A DNA stretch of 64,000 nucleotides, taken from NCBI GenBank assembly GCA_963169105.1, contig OY720632.1, forward strand, positions 187,240,448 through 187,304,447, written 5' to 3'. The position numbers were made by a program, and so were the translations under genes. Below, piece after piece: positions 46,549 through 58,254 of the stretch. The stretch's first letter is position 1; each line of letters begins with the position of its first letter. The DNA is from Ceriagrion tenellum. Its lineage: Eukaryota; Arthropoda; Insecta; Odonata; Coenagrionidae. The notes under the pieces were generated by a model that saw only the letters and a program-made list of their open reading frames with translations, did no database searches and had not been told where the DNA came from.

Positions 46549-47880
46549 TCATAATAAAATATCCTCAAGATGCAAATACATTCCTGGATAATAAACTAAT
46601 TCAAGATTGTAGGATTGTAATTTGAGCAACATCTGTTGCAAAGTAACTAGAATATTATGGAGTGGTTTATTATGTAACCCCGAGAGTGGCTTATGGTCAG
46701 TTTCCACAATGACACTCTCTTCCCCAAAAATATATTGCCTAAATTTTTCCACTCCAAAACAAACTGCTAGCAGCTCCTTCTCCACTTGAGCGTACCGATT
46801 TTGAGTATCAGTAAATGCATGAGATGCATATGTCTTAGGCATACCATTCTGGAGTAGTGCAGACCCCAATCTACTTGAACTGGCGTTAACACTGAGTATT
46901 ATCATTTTTGAAGTATCATAAAATCTGAAAATTGGAGCTGTGACCAACATTTCTTTCAATTCTACAAAACGTTTTTCCAAGATATCATTCCAAACAAATC
47001 CCATATCATTCTTTAATAATTCTCGTAACAAAGCTGTGTGGTCTGAATATTTAGGAATAAACTTAGACAAGTTGTTCAAGAGACCTAAAAGCTGTTGCAA
47101 TGATATTTTATCATGTGGGGACTTGTATGCTTTGACTGATTTCACCTTATCCGGATCAATTTGTATGCCATCAGGTCCAAAGAAATGATCAGAAAAGTTA
47201 CCCTTTTCACATGGAAGACACATTTGTTAGGATTAAATTTAATGCCAAAGCTCTTGGATGTACTTAAAACTGTAAGTAACAATTTGTCCATTTCTTCCTT
47301 GGATTTAGCCCAAAGAAAGATATCATCCTGGAATGTAAATACATTATCAAAATTGGTAAACACCTTACAGATGATTTCATGGAACTGCTCTGGAGTACAT
47401 TTCAAACCAAAAGGCATTCTCTTAAATTTATACCTTCCCCAGGGGGTAACAAAGGTGCTCCATCTCGAACTTTTTTCATTTAAGGGCAACATCCTGAACC
47501 CGGACTGTGCGTCTAATTTACAGAAGAGTTGTGCCCCTTGAAGACGAGCAGACGTTTCCTCTATTGTTGGAAAAGGGAAATGGGAACATCTGATTGCTTT
47601 ATTAAGTGTCCTTGGGTCAATGCAAAGCCCAAGAGAACTATCCTTCTTGTGAATTACAACTATTTGATTAACCCAGTCTGTTGGCTCTGAAACTGGATGA
47701 AAAATGCCAGTTTTCTACATCCTATCAAGCTCCATTTTAACCGTGGGAAGTAATTTATAGGGAATCCACTGGACAGGTGAAACTACAGGTTTTGCATTTG
47801 AGTCTACCTCAATATTAACAGTGTATAGAGCGCAACCCACTTCCCCATCAAATAAGTCCAAAAACATTTAAGGTATTCTT
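46549..47880 (-). pseudogene. gypsy RT and RNase H (second family)
   Basis: From about 47850 the minus strand reads NIEVDSNAKPVVSPVQWIPY, a stop, then EPTDWVNQIVVIHKKDSSLG, CIDPRTLNKAIRCSHFPFPT and LFCKLDAQSGFRMLPLNEKS (motif A, KLDAQ). MPFGLKCTPEQFHEIICKVF and FTFQDDIFLWAKS (motif C, FQDD) follow. A frameshift near 47200 leads to the connection and RNase H: QLLGLLNNLSKFIPKYSDHT, NRYAQVEKELLAVCFGVEKF and VETDHKPLSGL, ending YYPGMYLHLEDILL. In the LSVNASS segment the usual RNase H Asp is replaced by Asn. Confidence 0.85.
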
Positions 47881-47899
47881 GAATCCATCTGAAATCAAA

Positions 47900-48080
47900 T
47901 TGAGTCAACACGAGTAATCAGCCCTAATCATTCACTGCTATCAAGCCCCAAAATATTCTCACAATCAATTGTGACAATTTAAAATGAAAGATTATAACTT
48001 AAGTTACCATGGTAACACTGAATCAAACATTTTCCTAAAACAGGAACTACATTCATTTTGAATGAAGTTATTTTCACTTA
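47900..48080 (-). pseudogene. gypsy protease C-terminal trace
   Basis: The minus strand reads NVVPVLGKCLIQCYHGN, then VTIDCENILGLDSSE, stop, LGLITRVDSI. The ILGLD..E.LGLI pattern is the usual end of the protease just before RT in Mag-like elements. The DTG-type active site was not found. Confidence 0.55.
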
Positions 48081-48084
48081 AGCC

Positions 48085-48564
48085 TTATCTAGTATACTCT
48101 CTCAAAAACTCAAATTTCGAAATTTTGCCCTTATCTAATAAAGGTGTATAGCCTTGTGTAGTGTGGTGGGTAAAACATTTGGAGTCCACGTCAATATTGA
48201 AATCCCCATTGTTTAAACTTCTCCAAATTTGCCTATAGACATGCAATGTGTACTCAGGAGTCTCAAGGAAATCATCCACAGATCCACTGCAAGGTCTAGT
48301 CAAGCAAGAAATTATAAGATAAAAACTTTTTTGAATGTTCTTTGACAGGATAGCAGCAATCTTGATTTCCTTCAGCATGAATTTTTTTATTATACTAGTT
48401 GCTTTAATCGAACCCTCACTTTTCATTAAGATGCACAAGTCCCAATTTTTGAATCCTGATTGGCAATAATAATCAGTCATGGAGTAACCTTTGAAGCTTG
48501 TTGATTTGATTTCTTCATTTTTAATCCGGAATTTATTATCAAGAATCGTCAGAAAATAAGGCAT
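48085..48564 (-). CDS. unrecognised 159-codon frame next to gypsy remnant
   Basis: Open from MPYFLTILDNKF to FLREYTR, of moderately long AT-rich composition. It contains SGFKNWDLCILMKSEGSIKA, CLTRPCSGSVDDFLETPEY and YRQIWRSLNNGDFNIDVDSK, with Cys residues near the middle. I do not recognise the family. It lies directly upstream of the protease trace, on the same strand, so it could be a degenerate Gag or protease-linked region of that element or a separate inserted gene. It could also be a chance frame, though the length is notable here. Confidence 0.35.
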   Translation of the reverse strand: MPYFLTILDNKFRIKNEEIKSTSFKGYSMTDYYCQSGFKNWDLCILMKSEGSIKATSIIKKFMLKEIKIAAILSKNIQKSFYLIISCLTRPCSGSVDDFLETPEYTLHVYRQIWRSLNNGDFNIDVDSKCFTHHTTQGYTPLLDKGKISKFEFLREYTR

Positions 48565-48599
48565 TCAGGAATTTTATCACCGCTACTTAACACATTTAA

Positions 48600-49129
48600 A
48601 TTCATAATGTTTCTTCATTTCTTTCCTTGTTTTTATCCTCACTTAGATTTCCTAGTCACCTAGCCTTAATATTCCCATTACTTATAGACCTCATCGTCGT
48701 ATGAGAGCCGAGAGCCTTGTCAGCTGCGCAGATTTTTTCTGAAGAAGTGATGGCCAATGGTGTTAAATCCCTGGTTTCTGCTTGATCTTTGGAGGCTGCA
48801 TTTGCCAGGTCACTCTTGTGAATTCTTCCCTGTTTCCAGATAGGTAGGGTGGATTGATACTCTTTGACTCCATCAGACCAGCTTTCCTTTCTCTTTAGAT
48901 TGTTGATAATGGCAGAATTAACTTAGAAGTTTAAAGGAAGCCCTATCAGGAGAAACACACAACACTCACTCTTGTATTTTCTGCCTCCTCCGGTTTATTT
49001 CTTAATCTCCATCATTATCCGTGGCTTCTTCTTGTCAGTCCTCTTTCTCAGCAGTTGCTCTTCTGCAACTTCTGTGTTTGAAATCCTCAACTCATCCCAT
49101 TTTTCTTTGTTGCCCGTTTCTTCTTTATA
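48600..49129. other. no recognisable feature
   Basis: AT-rich to moderate. No motif in any frame. Confidence 0.45.
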
Positions 49130-49259
49130 TTCTACAGGGTGGCCACATGCCAGGGAAATGTCAGGGGAAATGGGTCACCTGTCAGGGAAACTGGGAAATG
49201 TCAGGGATTTTCATGCCTTGTCAGGGATTTTCCTGCCTTGTCAGGGAAACTCCTCAAAG

Positions 49260-52200
49260 ATTTTCTTTCACCAATGTCATGATAAAATAAATGCATGCAT
49301 TGCAAATTTAATTACCACTACTGTTAAATATGCAAAGTATTTATTTAAGCAATCAAAATTCTAGCAGATTAGATGGAATAGAAATAATATTTCAGTAGTA
49401 TTATTATTATTTTTAGTATAGGTAATTGTTGATTATGGGATCGTATTCTCCTTTTCTAAGCGCAGGTACTAAAATACTTAAGTGATTTACTTAATGTGAT
49501 AATTCAAAAACACGTCCTTCACCATTGAAAGCAAGACATGCAACTAATTTATTACGACAATACCATCTCCACAGCGCTAGGGGCGCTGCACATACATTAA
49601 CAGAACAAAACACTGTTGAATAAATATTGCGTCCTTTTGAGGCTTTTTTGTCAGAAATATAACCCCACAAATATTTCAACAGTAATCTACCACGTGAGGT
49701 TTGTTTACATGGAACATTTTACATCTCACCGGCTGGTCCCCATTCCTATTTTTAATTTCCTTCTTCATTTCGGCATAAGGCCTATTACTCTTCATTCTAT
49801 CCATGATCCCTGTTCTCTTCCTTCCCTTTGATGATAAAACCATTCGACCCTGAGGGTAATATTGGTGAAAATACGGTTGCAAGAAACGTGTTGAAAACTT
49901 AGAGGCGGTTAATTGGGTTTCTGTATTGTGCACAGAATCATATATATCAGGGGTGGCTATGTTTTCTTGCCGAAGGGCTATTTTTGAACGTGGCATGGCT
50001 GTTTGGGCCTTTGTACTTATTTATTTACGAGATAAAGTAAAAAGATTACTAGAGTTGGGACGAATCCTAAATTTCCTCGAATCTGATTCCTAAGAGGTTC
50101 TCATATACCATGAATCTCACATCTCTCAAATCCTCCTCATAAAAACTTTTATAGAGGTAAAGCTCCATGTATCTGCACGTGCCTTGCCTTTCCATCTGTG
50201 ATATTTGAGTGTCATCTCTCTGATTACCTATGTTCTTATGAATTCAAATCAATATTATGGGCTAGAATACTGATATTTGAAATGGTCATTGGCTGAGGTA
50301 ATTCAGGCTGGTAAAGGTTTTCTTTGCTCAAACCAAACTCCCTTTGTATCTTGTGTCCAATTTAGTGCCAAGAGCATACAATTATTCATCAGCATAAGCC
50401 AAATACTCTGTAATTTTCAACGATGAAAGGAACACTACATCAATGCCGTACTTTGTATGAGAAATGTTTTCAGTTGTATTGTCTATATTATGGGTTACCT
50501 ACCTACCGGAGTGTGAACTTTGGCATCGGAGGTAATTTGAGAATATTCCTGGCGTTGGATCGAGGACTTAAGGCCATAACAACAATCATTTTCCCTAATA
50601 ACATTGCATAGCCTATCGAAGTAGGAGATGCCATGTATTATATTCGAGGCTCTTTTTGGCTACTCCGTTCTTTACGTCCAAAATTTGAATTCCCGCAACC
50701 ATCTTATCCCAACATGGTGGATAGGGCAAGTGCGGGAGGATATTAGTTCATAAAGGATATCACGTCATTCTCACAGCTCAGAAATCATCTTCATCCAGGT
50801 AGATGACTTCTGAGCTTGGCATTTGTTGTAACCAATAAGCATCAAACACGTAATAATCGCCCTAATCCTTCATTCAGGCAAGTGCGCATCATGCCCTAAG
50901 CAGCACAGCACTGAGCATTCCTGGCATAGTTGTTAACTTTGTAAGGTTTAAAGTGATGCAGGTATTGCAGACATTGCACCAGAAATGTTCTTCTTTTCTA
51001 ACCACTTTAATTGGGCATTAATAAAACTATTGTTTCACAGTTTGAGTTAAAATTTGAATGGGAATTTTTTTGCATAGAATTCGAAATATTAGAGTTTTCA
51101 AATCTCGAATCTCTTTCAATTTTCGAGGGATTTGAGGTTTCGAAGATCCGAATGTCTCATCTCTAACAATAAATAATATTTATAGTTTCCTCAAGGTGAA
51201 TGACATTGTTTTAGAGGCCGCGGGTTTCCAACTGCTGGTAAAATAGCTATATATTGAATCCATTCCTAGTATTATTTTTAAAAACAAAATTTGTATCAGT
51301 TTTTGGTGTTATGAGTTGAAAAAGTGCCCATTCTTTTTAGCGCTTCTTCACTGTGCATAACGTAGATGATGTCATACGAAAATTCACTGTGACATAATGT
51401 AGCAGCAAATATAAAATCACCTGCCATGATGAATGAAAATGCATCATTTCAATTTATTTTTTTGTACTTGAACTTGTTATTTAAGCTCTCCATTAGTGTG
51501 TTGAAATGGAAGAGCTTCCAATATTCCTTTTTAATATATGTCCATAGATCACTAAAAATGAACTATAGGGCCAAAAATAATCGTTCAACTCTGGAATTTT
51601 ACCATAATCAACTCATATTTGGACAGTTCGGGTGGTTAAAGGGGGTTGGGGCTGGGGCCCCCCTACTTTTTGAAAAATTCCATTCTCTTCTAACTCCAAA
51701 ACATTTTGCCGACCTCCAATTCTAACTTCCAATTGCTGTCAATGTATATGGCTGTAATATTATATGCCTTTTAATAGGTTTGGAAAAGTTCTCAGGAAAA
51801 CTAGTTTCATAGTGATATTAACTGCAATTTGATTTATAACTTTACATGACTCACTGACTTATGAGTTTCTTGTGAATTTAAGGACTTTATTACACCCACG
51901 GATTTGTTAATAATAGCCGGCGCAGAGAAGATTTTGCGTTTATTTATGAAGACACATTAATTTTGGAGTAGAGAGCACATATGTAAGTTTCAATAGCTTT
52001 CTCTCACACCTCTAACCCTTACCTTCAATCAAATTAGCATGGATGGTATTTTTTATTATAAATTATAATAAACAATCGTTTTCATATGGTGCACACTGCC
52101 TCTTTCATTTTTTTCCTGCATGATTTTGATTTATATCAAATGCTGGAAGTTAGAATTAACTCGAAGTATGTATAAATATAAAGTAGATTACTTTAGCAAT

Positions 52201-52448
52201 CGATACGTACACTATCTACAGTTTTAATCCATTTATCAAAATGCTCTATATGCACTTATGGGCAAAGTAGTGAGTGAAATATCATTAGCAGATTACTTTA
52301 TTGCACTTAGACCATATATTGTTCTTCGTGTTATAACTTATGTCAAAATGCCTCAAGTCGAGTTCTTCCATGGACTGCGGCCTATAACTCATCTCCTCAA
52401 TATTTTATTTAAATAATTGTTTAATGAAAGTACTCCTCAGTATTTCAT
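49260..52448. other. left interior of member 3; no gene recognised
   Basis: AT-rich. Frames such as 49676-49996 (minus) and 51426-51725 (plus) lack known motifs. A short G/C patch (GGGGTTGGGGCTGGGGCCCC) lies at 51642-51661. Confidence 0.45.
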
Positions 52449-52527
52449 TTAACACGTTCAACGCTGACTGACGTCGATCGACGCCAAAAAGTGCTATCCG
52501 CTGACTGCCGACGTCGATCGACGTCAG
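52449..52527 (+). repeat. piggyBac A left end with paired palindromes
   Basis: Terminal repeat, then two copies of ACGTCGATCGACG about 40 bp apart, separated by CCAAAAAGTGCTATCCGCTG. These are candidate transposase-binding sites by position. The layout is the same in element B. Confidence 0.7.
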
Positions 52528-52827
52528 AGCTCGCATTTCGCTCCCAAGGCCATTCCCGAGAGACGCCAACCGTTAGCGCTTCCGTTTCAATGCTCAGTCG
52601 TCCGATAGCCTTCAAAGTGTGAGCAGTGACCGTAGCCGGAGTTGCATTCACCCAGGAGCGACGCTGCATCCCTCGTTTTCAAAAGGTAGTTGTGAATTTT
52701 TTGTAATATTTTTTATACTCTAAACCAGTTTGGTAACGTAAATTATCGTTTAAGATTCGTAGTAAAATCTTTACGTATCACATAAATAATTATGGATGAT
52801 TTTTGCTGACTTAGATCGAAATGCAGT

Positions 52828-52857
52828 TTTACCCCCCCCCCCCCCCCCTCCCCCCAA
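52828..52857 (+). repeat. poly-C tract inside piggyBac A
   Basis: A run of C broken by one T. The equivalent part of copy B (near 60940-60962) is G-rich and mixed on the plus strand, so the pure run grew in copy A. Confidence 0.8.
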
Positions 52858-53524
52858 ACTTCCTTAATAAGTGCATCAAAATGCATTTTGAGTCTGTTTT
52901 TTCTGAGCAACATTTTGTTTCTATTTCCTTGTTAATGTATTTTCTTTATTAAAAAAGGAATACTGGCTAATGTAATATGTATTTTTTCAATTCTTGAATT
53001 GAGGACTCTCCCCTCCCCCCCATTTTCACAAAACGGAAGTGATTTTCTTCTTTCTTATACCTTGACAACAGTTTTGTATGTAAAACGTGTATTATATTTA
53101 CCTGAAAAAAGTTACATACCTTAGTTTTTATCACTTTTATACAGTATATTCTTTTTATTTATGATCATTTAAATTAGTTACAATATGCCGTGTGTTTTAT
53201 TTATTCCATATATTCTAAAAAACACGCCCTAGGTATTTCTTTACATTGGTGATATGAGCCCATACTAAAAAATACGTTTATTTTTCCAAAATTATGTCGT
53301 TACTTTTTGTTAGTATTCATCCACTTATTTATATTAATTTTTTACATAGGTGCCAGAAAAAGCAAAACTATCACCTCGACCAGCTGGTGAGGAAAAGTGC
53401 GCACGCTCTTCGGTGCGTACCTTGTTCAGTTGTTCCATCAGTTTTCGAATTATTTATTTATTATGGTTAAAATATTTCTTGTAGCTTAGACAATTTTTAT
53501 ATTTTTACTAGATTCATTTTCACC

Positions 53525-55559
53525 ATGGTGCAAACACGGAGAGGCAGCGATAAGGAAGGTGGAGGAAAAGGAAAGGGACTTCTGGGAAAGGAGTTCCCAG
53601 AAAGGGAAAGAGGGTTAGTAAGCCCCCGTTTATTGCCCCACCGTCACCATCTCTCCAACCTCCCACGTCGCCTACGACCATTCCGACAACAAAGAAAGAC
53701 AACGGTACATCTCATTCGGGTGCCAGCCCACAGCCCTCCTTCATGCCTCCCCGAGCCCCAAGTCCTCAGCCATCGACCTCCCGGTCACACCTTCCGCCCC
53801 CAAGAAAGAGGAAAGTAGCAGAAGTGAGAAAATCCGTTTCGCCGAGGACTATTTCCTCGGAGGAATTAGCGGAGCTTCTGCTGGTTGAGGACAGTGACGA
53901 TTCGTCCTTCGGGGAAACGGAGTGGGGTTCTTCCTCAGATGAAGAGGTAAGCGGAGAAATGGGCGATCCGTCTGAGGGTGGGCAAGTTTTTCCTCTCTCC
54001 TAGCCCTCTAGAGGGGCCACAAACTCCCCACCCCCCTCCACTCATGACAAGAACTGCAAGTAAGACTTACACATGGACCAACAAAAGACCGACCTCCTCT
54101 AAGTTTCCTTTCACTGACACCCCAGGACTGACAATACCAAACCTCGGAGAAGAGCCCAGAGAGTATTTTAATCTTTTAGTGACTGATGACCTAATAGAAT
54201 TAATAGTGACAGAGACCAATAGACAAGCAGAGTTTTTACTCTCGGCTAATGTATTGCCTAAAGCTAGGATTACTAAATGGAAGCCGCTAACATCGGTGGA
54301 ATTTTTAACGTTTTTAGGTGTTCTATATCATATGGGAACATGCCCAATGAGTCGAGTGTCAGACTACTGGAGTGTAGACCCTTTATTTAATTTTCCTTGC
54401 TTTAGGAAATGCATTAGTTGGGATAGGTTTGCCGCGATCATGCAAGCTCTGCATTTTGCAAGAAATCCGGATCGTGGCGAACTGCAACCCTCTGATCGAC
54501 TCTACAAAATAAGACCCCTGATTGACATTTTCCATCGCACAACGGACGATATTGTTATCCCGACACAAAGACTGTGTATAGACGAATCCATGGTTCTCTG
54601 GAGGGCTCGTCTTATCTTTCGTATTTACATGAAAGGTAAGTGACACAGGTATGGAATCAAACTTTACATGTTAACCGAACCATCCGGATTAGTTTTAAGA
54701 TTTCTTGTGTACACTGGGTCCTCTGATTCTGATGTAGGCGGGCCGGGACATGTCGACAATGTTGTATGGAAATTCATGGAAGGAAGGATGGACACTGGAC
54801 AATCTCTTTTCATGGACAATTATTATATGAGCGTTGACTTGGCCCACCGCTTACTTGAGCGAAGGACCTATTGTACCAGAACTCTTAGAGCTAATCGGAA
54901 GGGAACTCCTCCTGACCTCGTAGCGAAACAACTGAAAAGGGGTGAGGTAGTGGATGCATTCAGTACCGACGGAGTATGCATCATGAAGTGGAGGGATAAG
55001 CGGGACGTGCTGATGATCAGCTCCGAATTCGGTAGCAATTTGGTCGATGTCCGTCGACGGCGAGGAGGTGGTGTCACTTCCAAACCAGAGGCCATTGCTC
55101 GATATAATGAGTCAATGAGCGGCATCGATCACTATGATCAAATGATGTCGTACTACCCGATTGAGCGTAAGACTGAAATGGTACAAGAAACTTGGAATCC
55201 ACATACTTCAACTTTTTTTGGTTAATAGCTACTTCCTGTACCGTAAAACCCATCCTAAAGTCTCTCTCCATGATTACCGCCTGTCCATCATAAAAACCAT
55301 CCTGACTCCCACATACTCTGAACCCACCCCTCGTTCCTCCCCCAGCCTGCCCTCCCGGTCCCTTGGATTATCTAAGCACTACCCTCAGACATATGACGTT
55401 GACAAAGGCCGAAAACGGGCCTCTCAGCGACGATGCACATATTGCTCCTCTAGAGGGTTTAGGAAAGACACCATCTTCTTTTGTCCTACCTGTGAGGGTT
55501 GTCCACCCCTTTGTTTTAGGCCCTGTTTTATTGAGCACCACAGGGACATCTGGTGCTAA
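53525..55559 (+). pseudogene. piggyBac transposase A
   Basis: Starts MVQTRRGSDKEG. A 1-bp deletion near 53581 shifts the frame into a Pro/Ser-rich N-terminus (to about 53860), then an acidic stretch and the core: YFNLLVTDDLIELIVTETNR, PLTSVEFLTFLGVLYHMG and DRFAAIMQALHF. The three catalytic Asp regions are all present: LCIDESMVLW, LFMDNYYMSVDLAHRLL and SGIDHYDQMMSYYP. The C-terminus is a Cys-rich zinc domain (CTYCSSRGF, CPTCEGCPPLCF, EHH). Breaks: a further frame change near 53990, a TGA at 54641-54643 where copy B has Arg (CGA), and a 2-bp deletion near 55170. The enzyme family cuts at TTAA without leaving footprints; this copy is inactive. Confidence 0.9.
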
Positions 55560-55599
55560 TTTTCATAATGTTAAAAATTGCATAAACTACTGAAGAAAG

Positions 55600-56500
55600 A
55601 CTGTGAAAGAAGTGTTGAAGAAGAGTGAAGAGTTATTATGACGAATTTCACTTATATTGTATTTATATGCAAACATGTTAAATTGGATGTAAAATATGTA
55701 AATATATTGAATATTTTCTGAAAGTTTGCTTCTATGCATGTCTAATCATTACTCTTATCTGTGTTAGGAATGCATGGTATTTCCACGGGTGTAGTCAGGG
55801 CTTTAGTCTTCAGGGCCCAAAGCTCAAATCTGGAAGAATTATTTGGGGTAACTGGCGAATTCAAAGAGAGTGAATGGGATTTTTTTCAGATACAAGCATC
55901 AGTATTATCACAGGGGCCATAGGGATGGTAATTACCCCAATACTCTGTTTCTGTTAAATACGTGGGCATTTGGGATCATTAGGAGATGAGCTCTAACATT
56001 TCCCATTTTACGAACCACCGGATTGACCAATGACTGATAAATTTCTTCTTCAATAATTAACGCATTTTTTCCGTATCTTGATGACGTGAGGTCTGATAAA
56101 TCGGTAGAAAATTGAATCCGATTTCTTCAACTTTTTCTCTTCCATTTCAAAGGAATAAAATATTATTCATCATTTCTATAATTTTTTTCTGAATTTAGGT
56201 TATTCTCACCCTTTCTTATACATTAATTGCTCCTCCTGCTGGGCCCCTCGAATACAGAAAGCGAAAACTGTGGAAGGAAATGACTGCCTAAAAAAGAAAT
56301 CAGCTCGATGTAAAACAAGCGAAATTTTATTTTACAAAGACATTCATGACGCTATAGGGAATATATACAGTCTCTGAATGAGTATTTTCATAATTAATAA
56401 ATTTCATATATCTAAACATAAACGACAGCCAAAGAAAATGATTTAGAAAGCTATCAAGACATTATGTGAGGGGTATGCAACCACGCATGTCTCGATGGGG
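55600..56500. other. 3' non-coding part of piggyBac A
   Basis: Between the transposase stop and the right end. It matches, inverted, the stretch 57240-58260 of element B, for example the GTAATTACC and TCAGATACAAGCATC words. Confidence 0.7.
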
Positions 56501-56689
56501 TGCAGTCCAGTGGCTGCGGACGTCGATCGACGCCAAAATATAAAATATCGATTTTTCAGTAAAAAAAATTTTTTCGATTTTTTAACCATCAGTTAATGAA
56601 TGTGGCTACAAATACAATTGAAATCGAAGAAAAAAAAATTCAGTCACCGGCAAAAACGTAAAAATTCGTTGCCGCGTTGAAAGTGTTAA

Positions 56690-57043
56690 AGGTGGATTGC
56701 TACGCAGTCCTCCTTTTACATAAAGTTGTCTGTGATACAATTGTATTTACAATATTCCCGTTCTTTTTCTCTTTTGTGTATATGTTTACAACTATCTGTT
56801 AAGCAAGCCAAGCCTTCAGAAAGTTAATAGTCACAAGTACCCGACTGAAAATGGTAAGGAATGAATTTAATGTCTGTCATTGAATAAATTAATTAAATTT
56901 GAATGTATATTTACGTGCGTCCTCTTTTTCTGATTCTTTGTCCTATTTGACGCAATTTGTCCTCTTTTGACAGCGATATGACAGCATCTGGTCACCCTAA
57001 ATGTGTACGGACAAATTGTGAATATTTAGCCGGAGAATATGTA
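56690..57043. other. spacer between the two piggyBac elements
   Basis: 354 bp, non-coding. It contains GTCCTCTTTT-type words and ends near CATCTGGTCACCCTAA. It would be original sequence of the surrounding element or an unrelated MITE fragment. Confidence 0.5.
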
Positions 57044-57239
57044 TTAACACTTTAAACCCTGCGAAGAATTTTGAAATTTTTACTGGTGACTGAATTTTTT
57101 TTTCGTTTTCAATTGCATTCGTAGCATTGCATTTAACAACTGATGGTTTAAATAATCGGAGAAAAATGTTTTTACTGAAAAATCGATAATTTAAATTTTG
57201 GCATTGATCGACGTCCACAGCCACTGGATTGCACCCCGT

Positions 57240-58254
57240 CGAGACATGCGTGCTTGCAGACTCCCACACACACATCATTTCTTGATAGCTTTCCAAATTA
57301 TTTTCTTTGGCTGTCGTTTATGTTGAGAAATATGAAATTTATTAATTATGAAACTACACATTCAGAGACTTGGTATATATTCCCAATAATGTCATGAATG
57401 TCATTGTAAAATATAATTTTGCTTGTTTTATATGGAGATATCTTTTTTAGGTAGTCATTTCCTTCCACAGTTTTCGCTTTCTATATTCAGAGGGCCCAGC
57501 AGGAGGAGCAATTAATGTATAACAAAGGGAAAGAATAACCTAAAATGAGAAAAATTTATAGAAATGATGAAAAATGTTTTATTCCTTTGTGATAGAAGAG
57601 AAAAAGTTGAAGAAATCGGATTCAATTTTCTACCGATTTATCAGATCTCACGTCATCAAGATACAGAAAAAATGCTTTAATTATTGAAAAAGAAACTTAT
57701 CACAGTCATTTGTCACTCTGGTGGTTCGTAAAATGGGAAATGTTAGAGCTCATCTCCTAATGATCCCAAATGCACACGTATTTAACAAAATCAGAGTATT
57801 GGGGTAATTACCTTCCCTATCGCCTCTGTGATAATACTGATGCTTGTATCTGAAAAAATCCCATTCACTCTCTTTGAATTAGCCAGTTACCCCAAATAAT
57901 TCATCCAGATTTGAGCCTCAGGCCCTTAAGACTAAAGCCGTACACCCGTGGAAATACCATGAATTCCTAACACAGATAAGAGTAATGATTAGACATGCAT
58001 AGAAGCAAACTTTCTGGATATATTAAGTAGATTTTATACTATTTACATATGTTATAATCCAATTCAACACGTGTTTACATATAAATACAATAAAAGTAAG
58101 TGAAAAATCGTCATAATTACTCTTCACACAGCACAGGAATAAATTTTAAAAGTCTTTTATACTAATTGTTCTAATTCTTCATCAGTTCCTTTTATACACT
58201 TTTTCACAGTATAAATGTCTTTCTTTCACAGTTTATACACTTTTTCACAGTATA
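57240..58254. other. 3' non-coding part of piggyBac B
   Basis: Inverted counterpart of 55600-56500. A short CTTTTTCACAGTATAAAT duplication lies at 58200-58260. Confidence 0.65.

Larger units (their letters stand above)
44535..48080 (-). mobile_element. second Ty3/gypsy pol remnant, split by a nested DNA transposon
   Basis: The minus-strand order is protease end, RT, RNase H, integrase zinc domain, then (after a nested element at 45316-46174) integrase core and C-terminal domain. LTRs were not identified. Its amino-acid phrases differ clearly from the 39650-43719 element, so it is another gypsy family. Confidence 0.85.
52449..56689 (+). mobile_element. piggyBac element A
   Basis: Bounded by TTAA at both ends (52449-52452, 56686-56689). 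The left end is TTAACACGTTCAACGC; the right end on the minus strand is TTAACACTTTCAACGC. Subterminal palindromic words GACGTCGATCGACG occur twice at the left (near 52470 and 52511) and once at the right (near 56519). A transposase pseudogene occupies 53525-55559. TTAA duplication and the encoded DDD transposase define piggyBac. Confidence 0.92.

Noticed and set aside
49021..49364. Overlapping plus frames across the left end of CAGGGTGGCC member 3
   Set aside because: They run through terminal repeat sequence and have no motifs.
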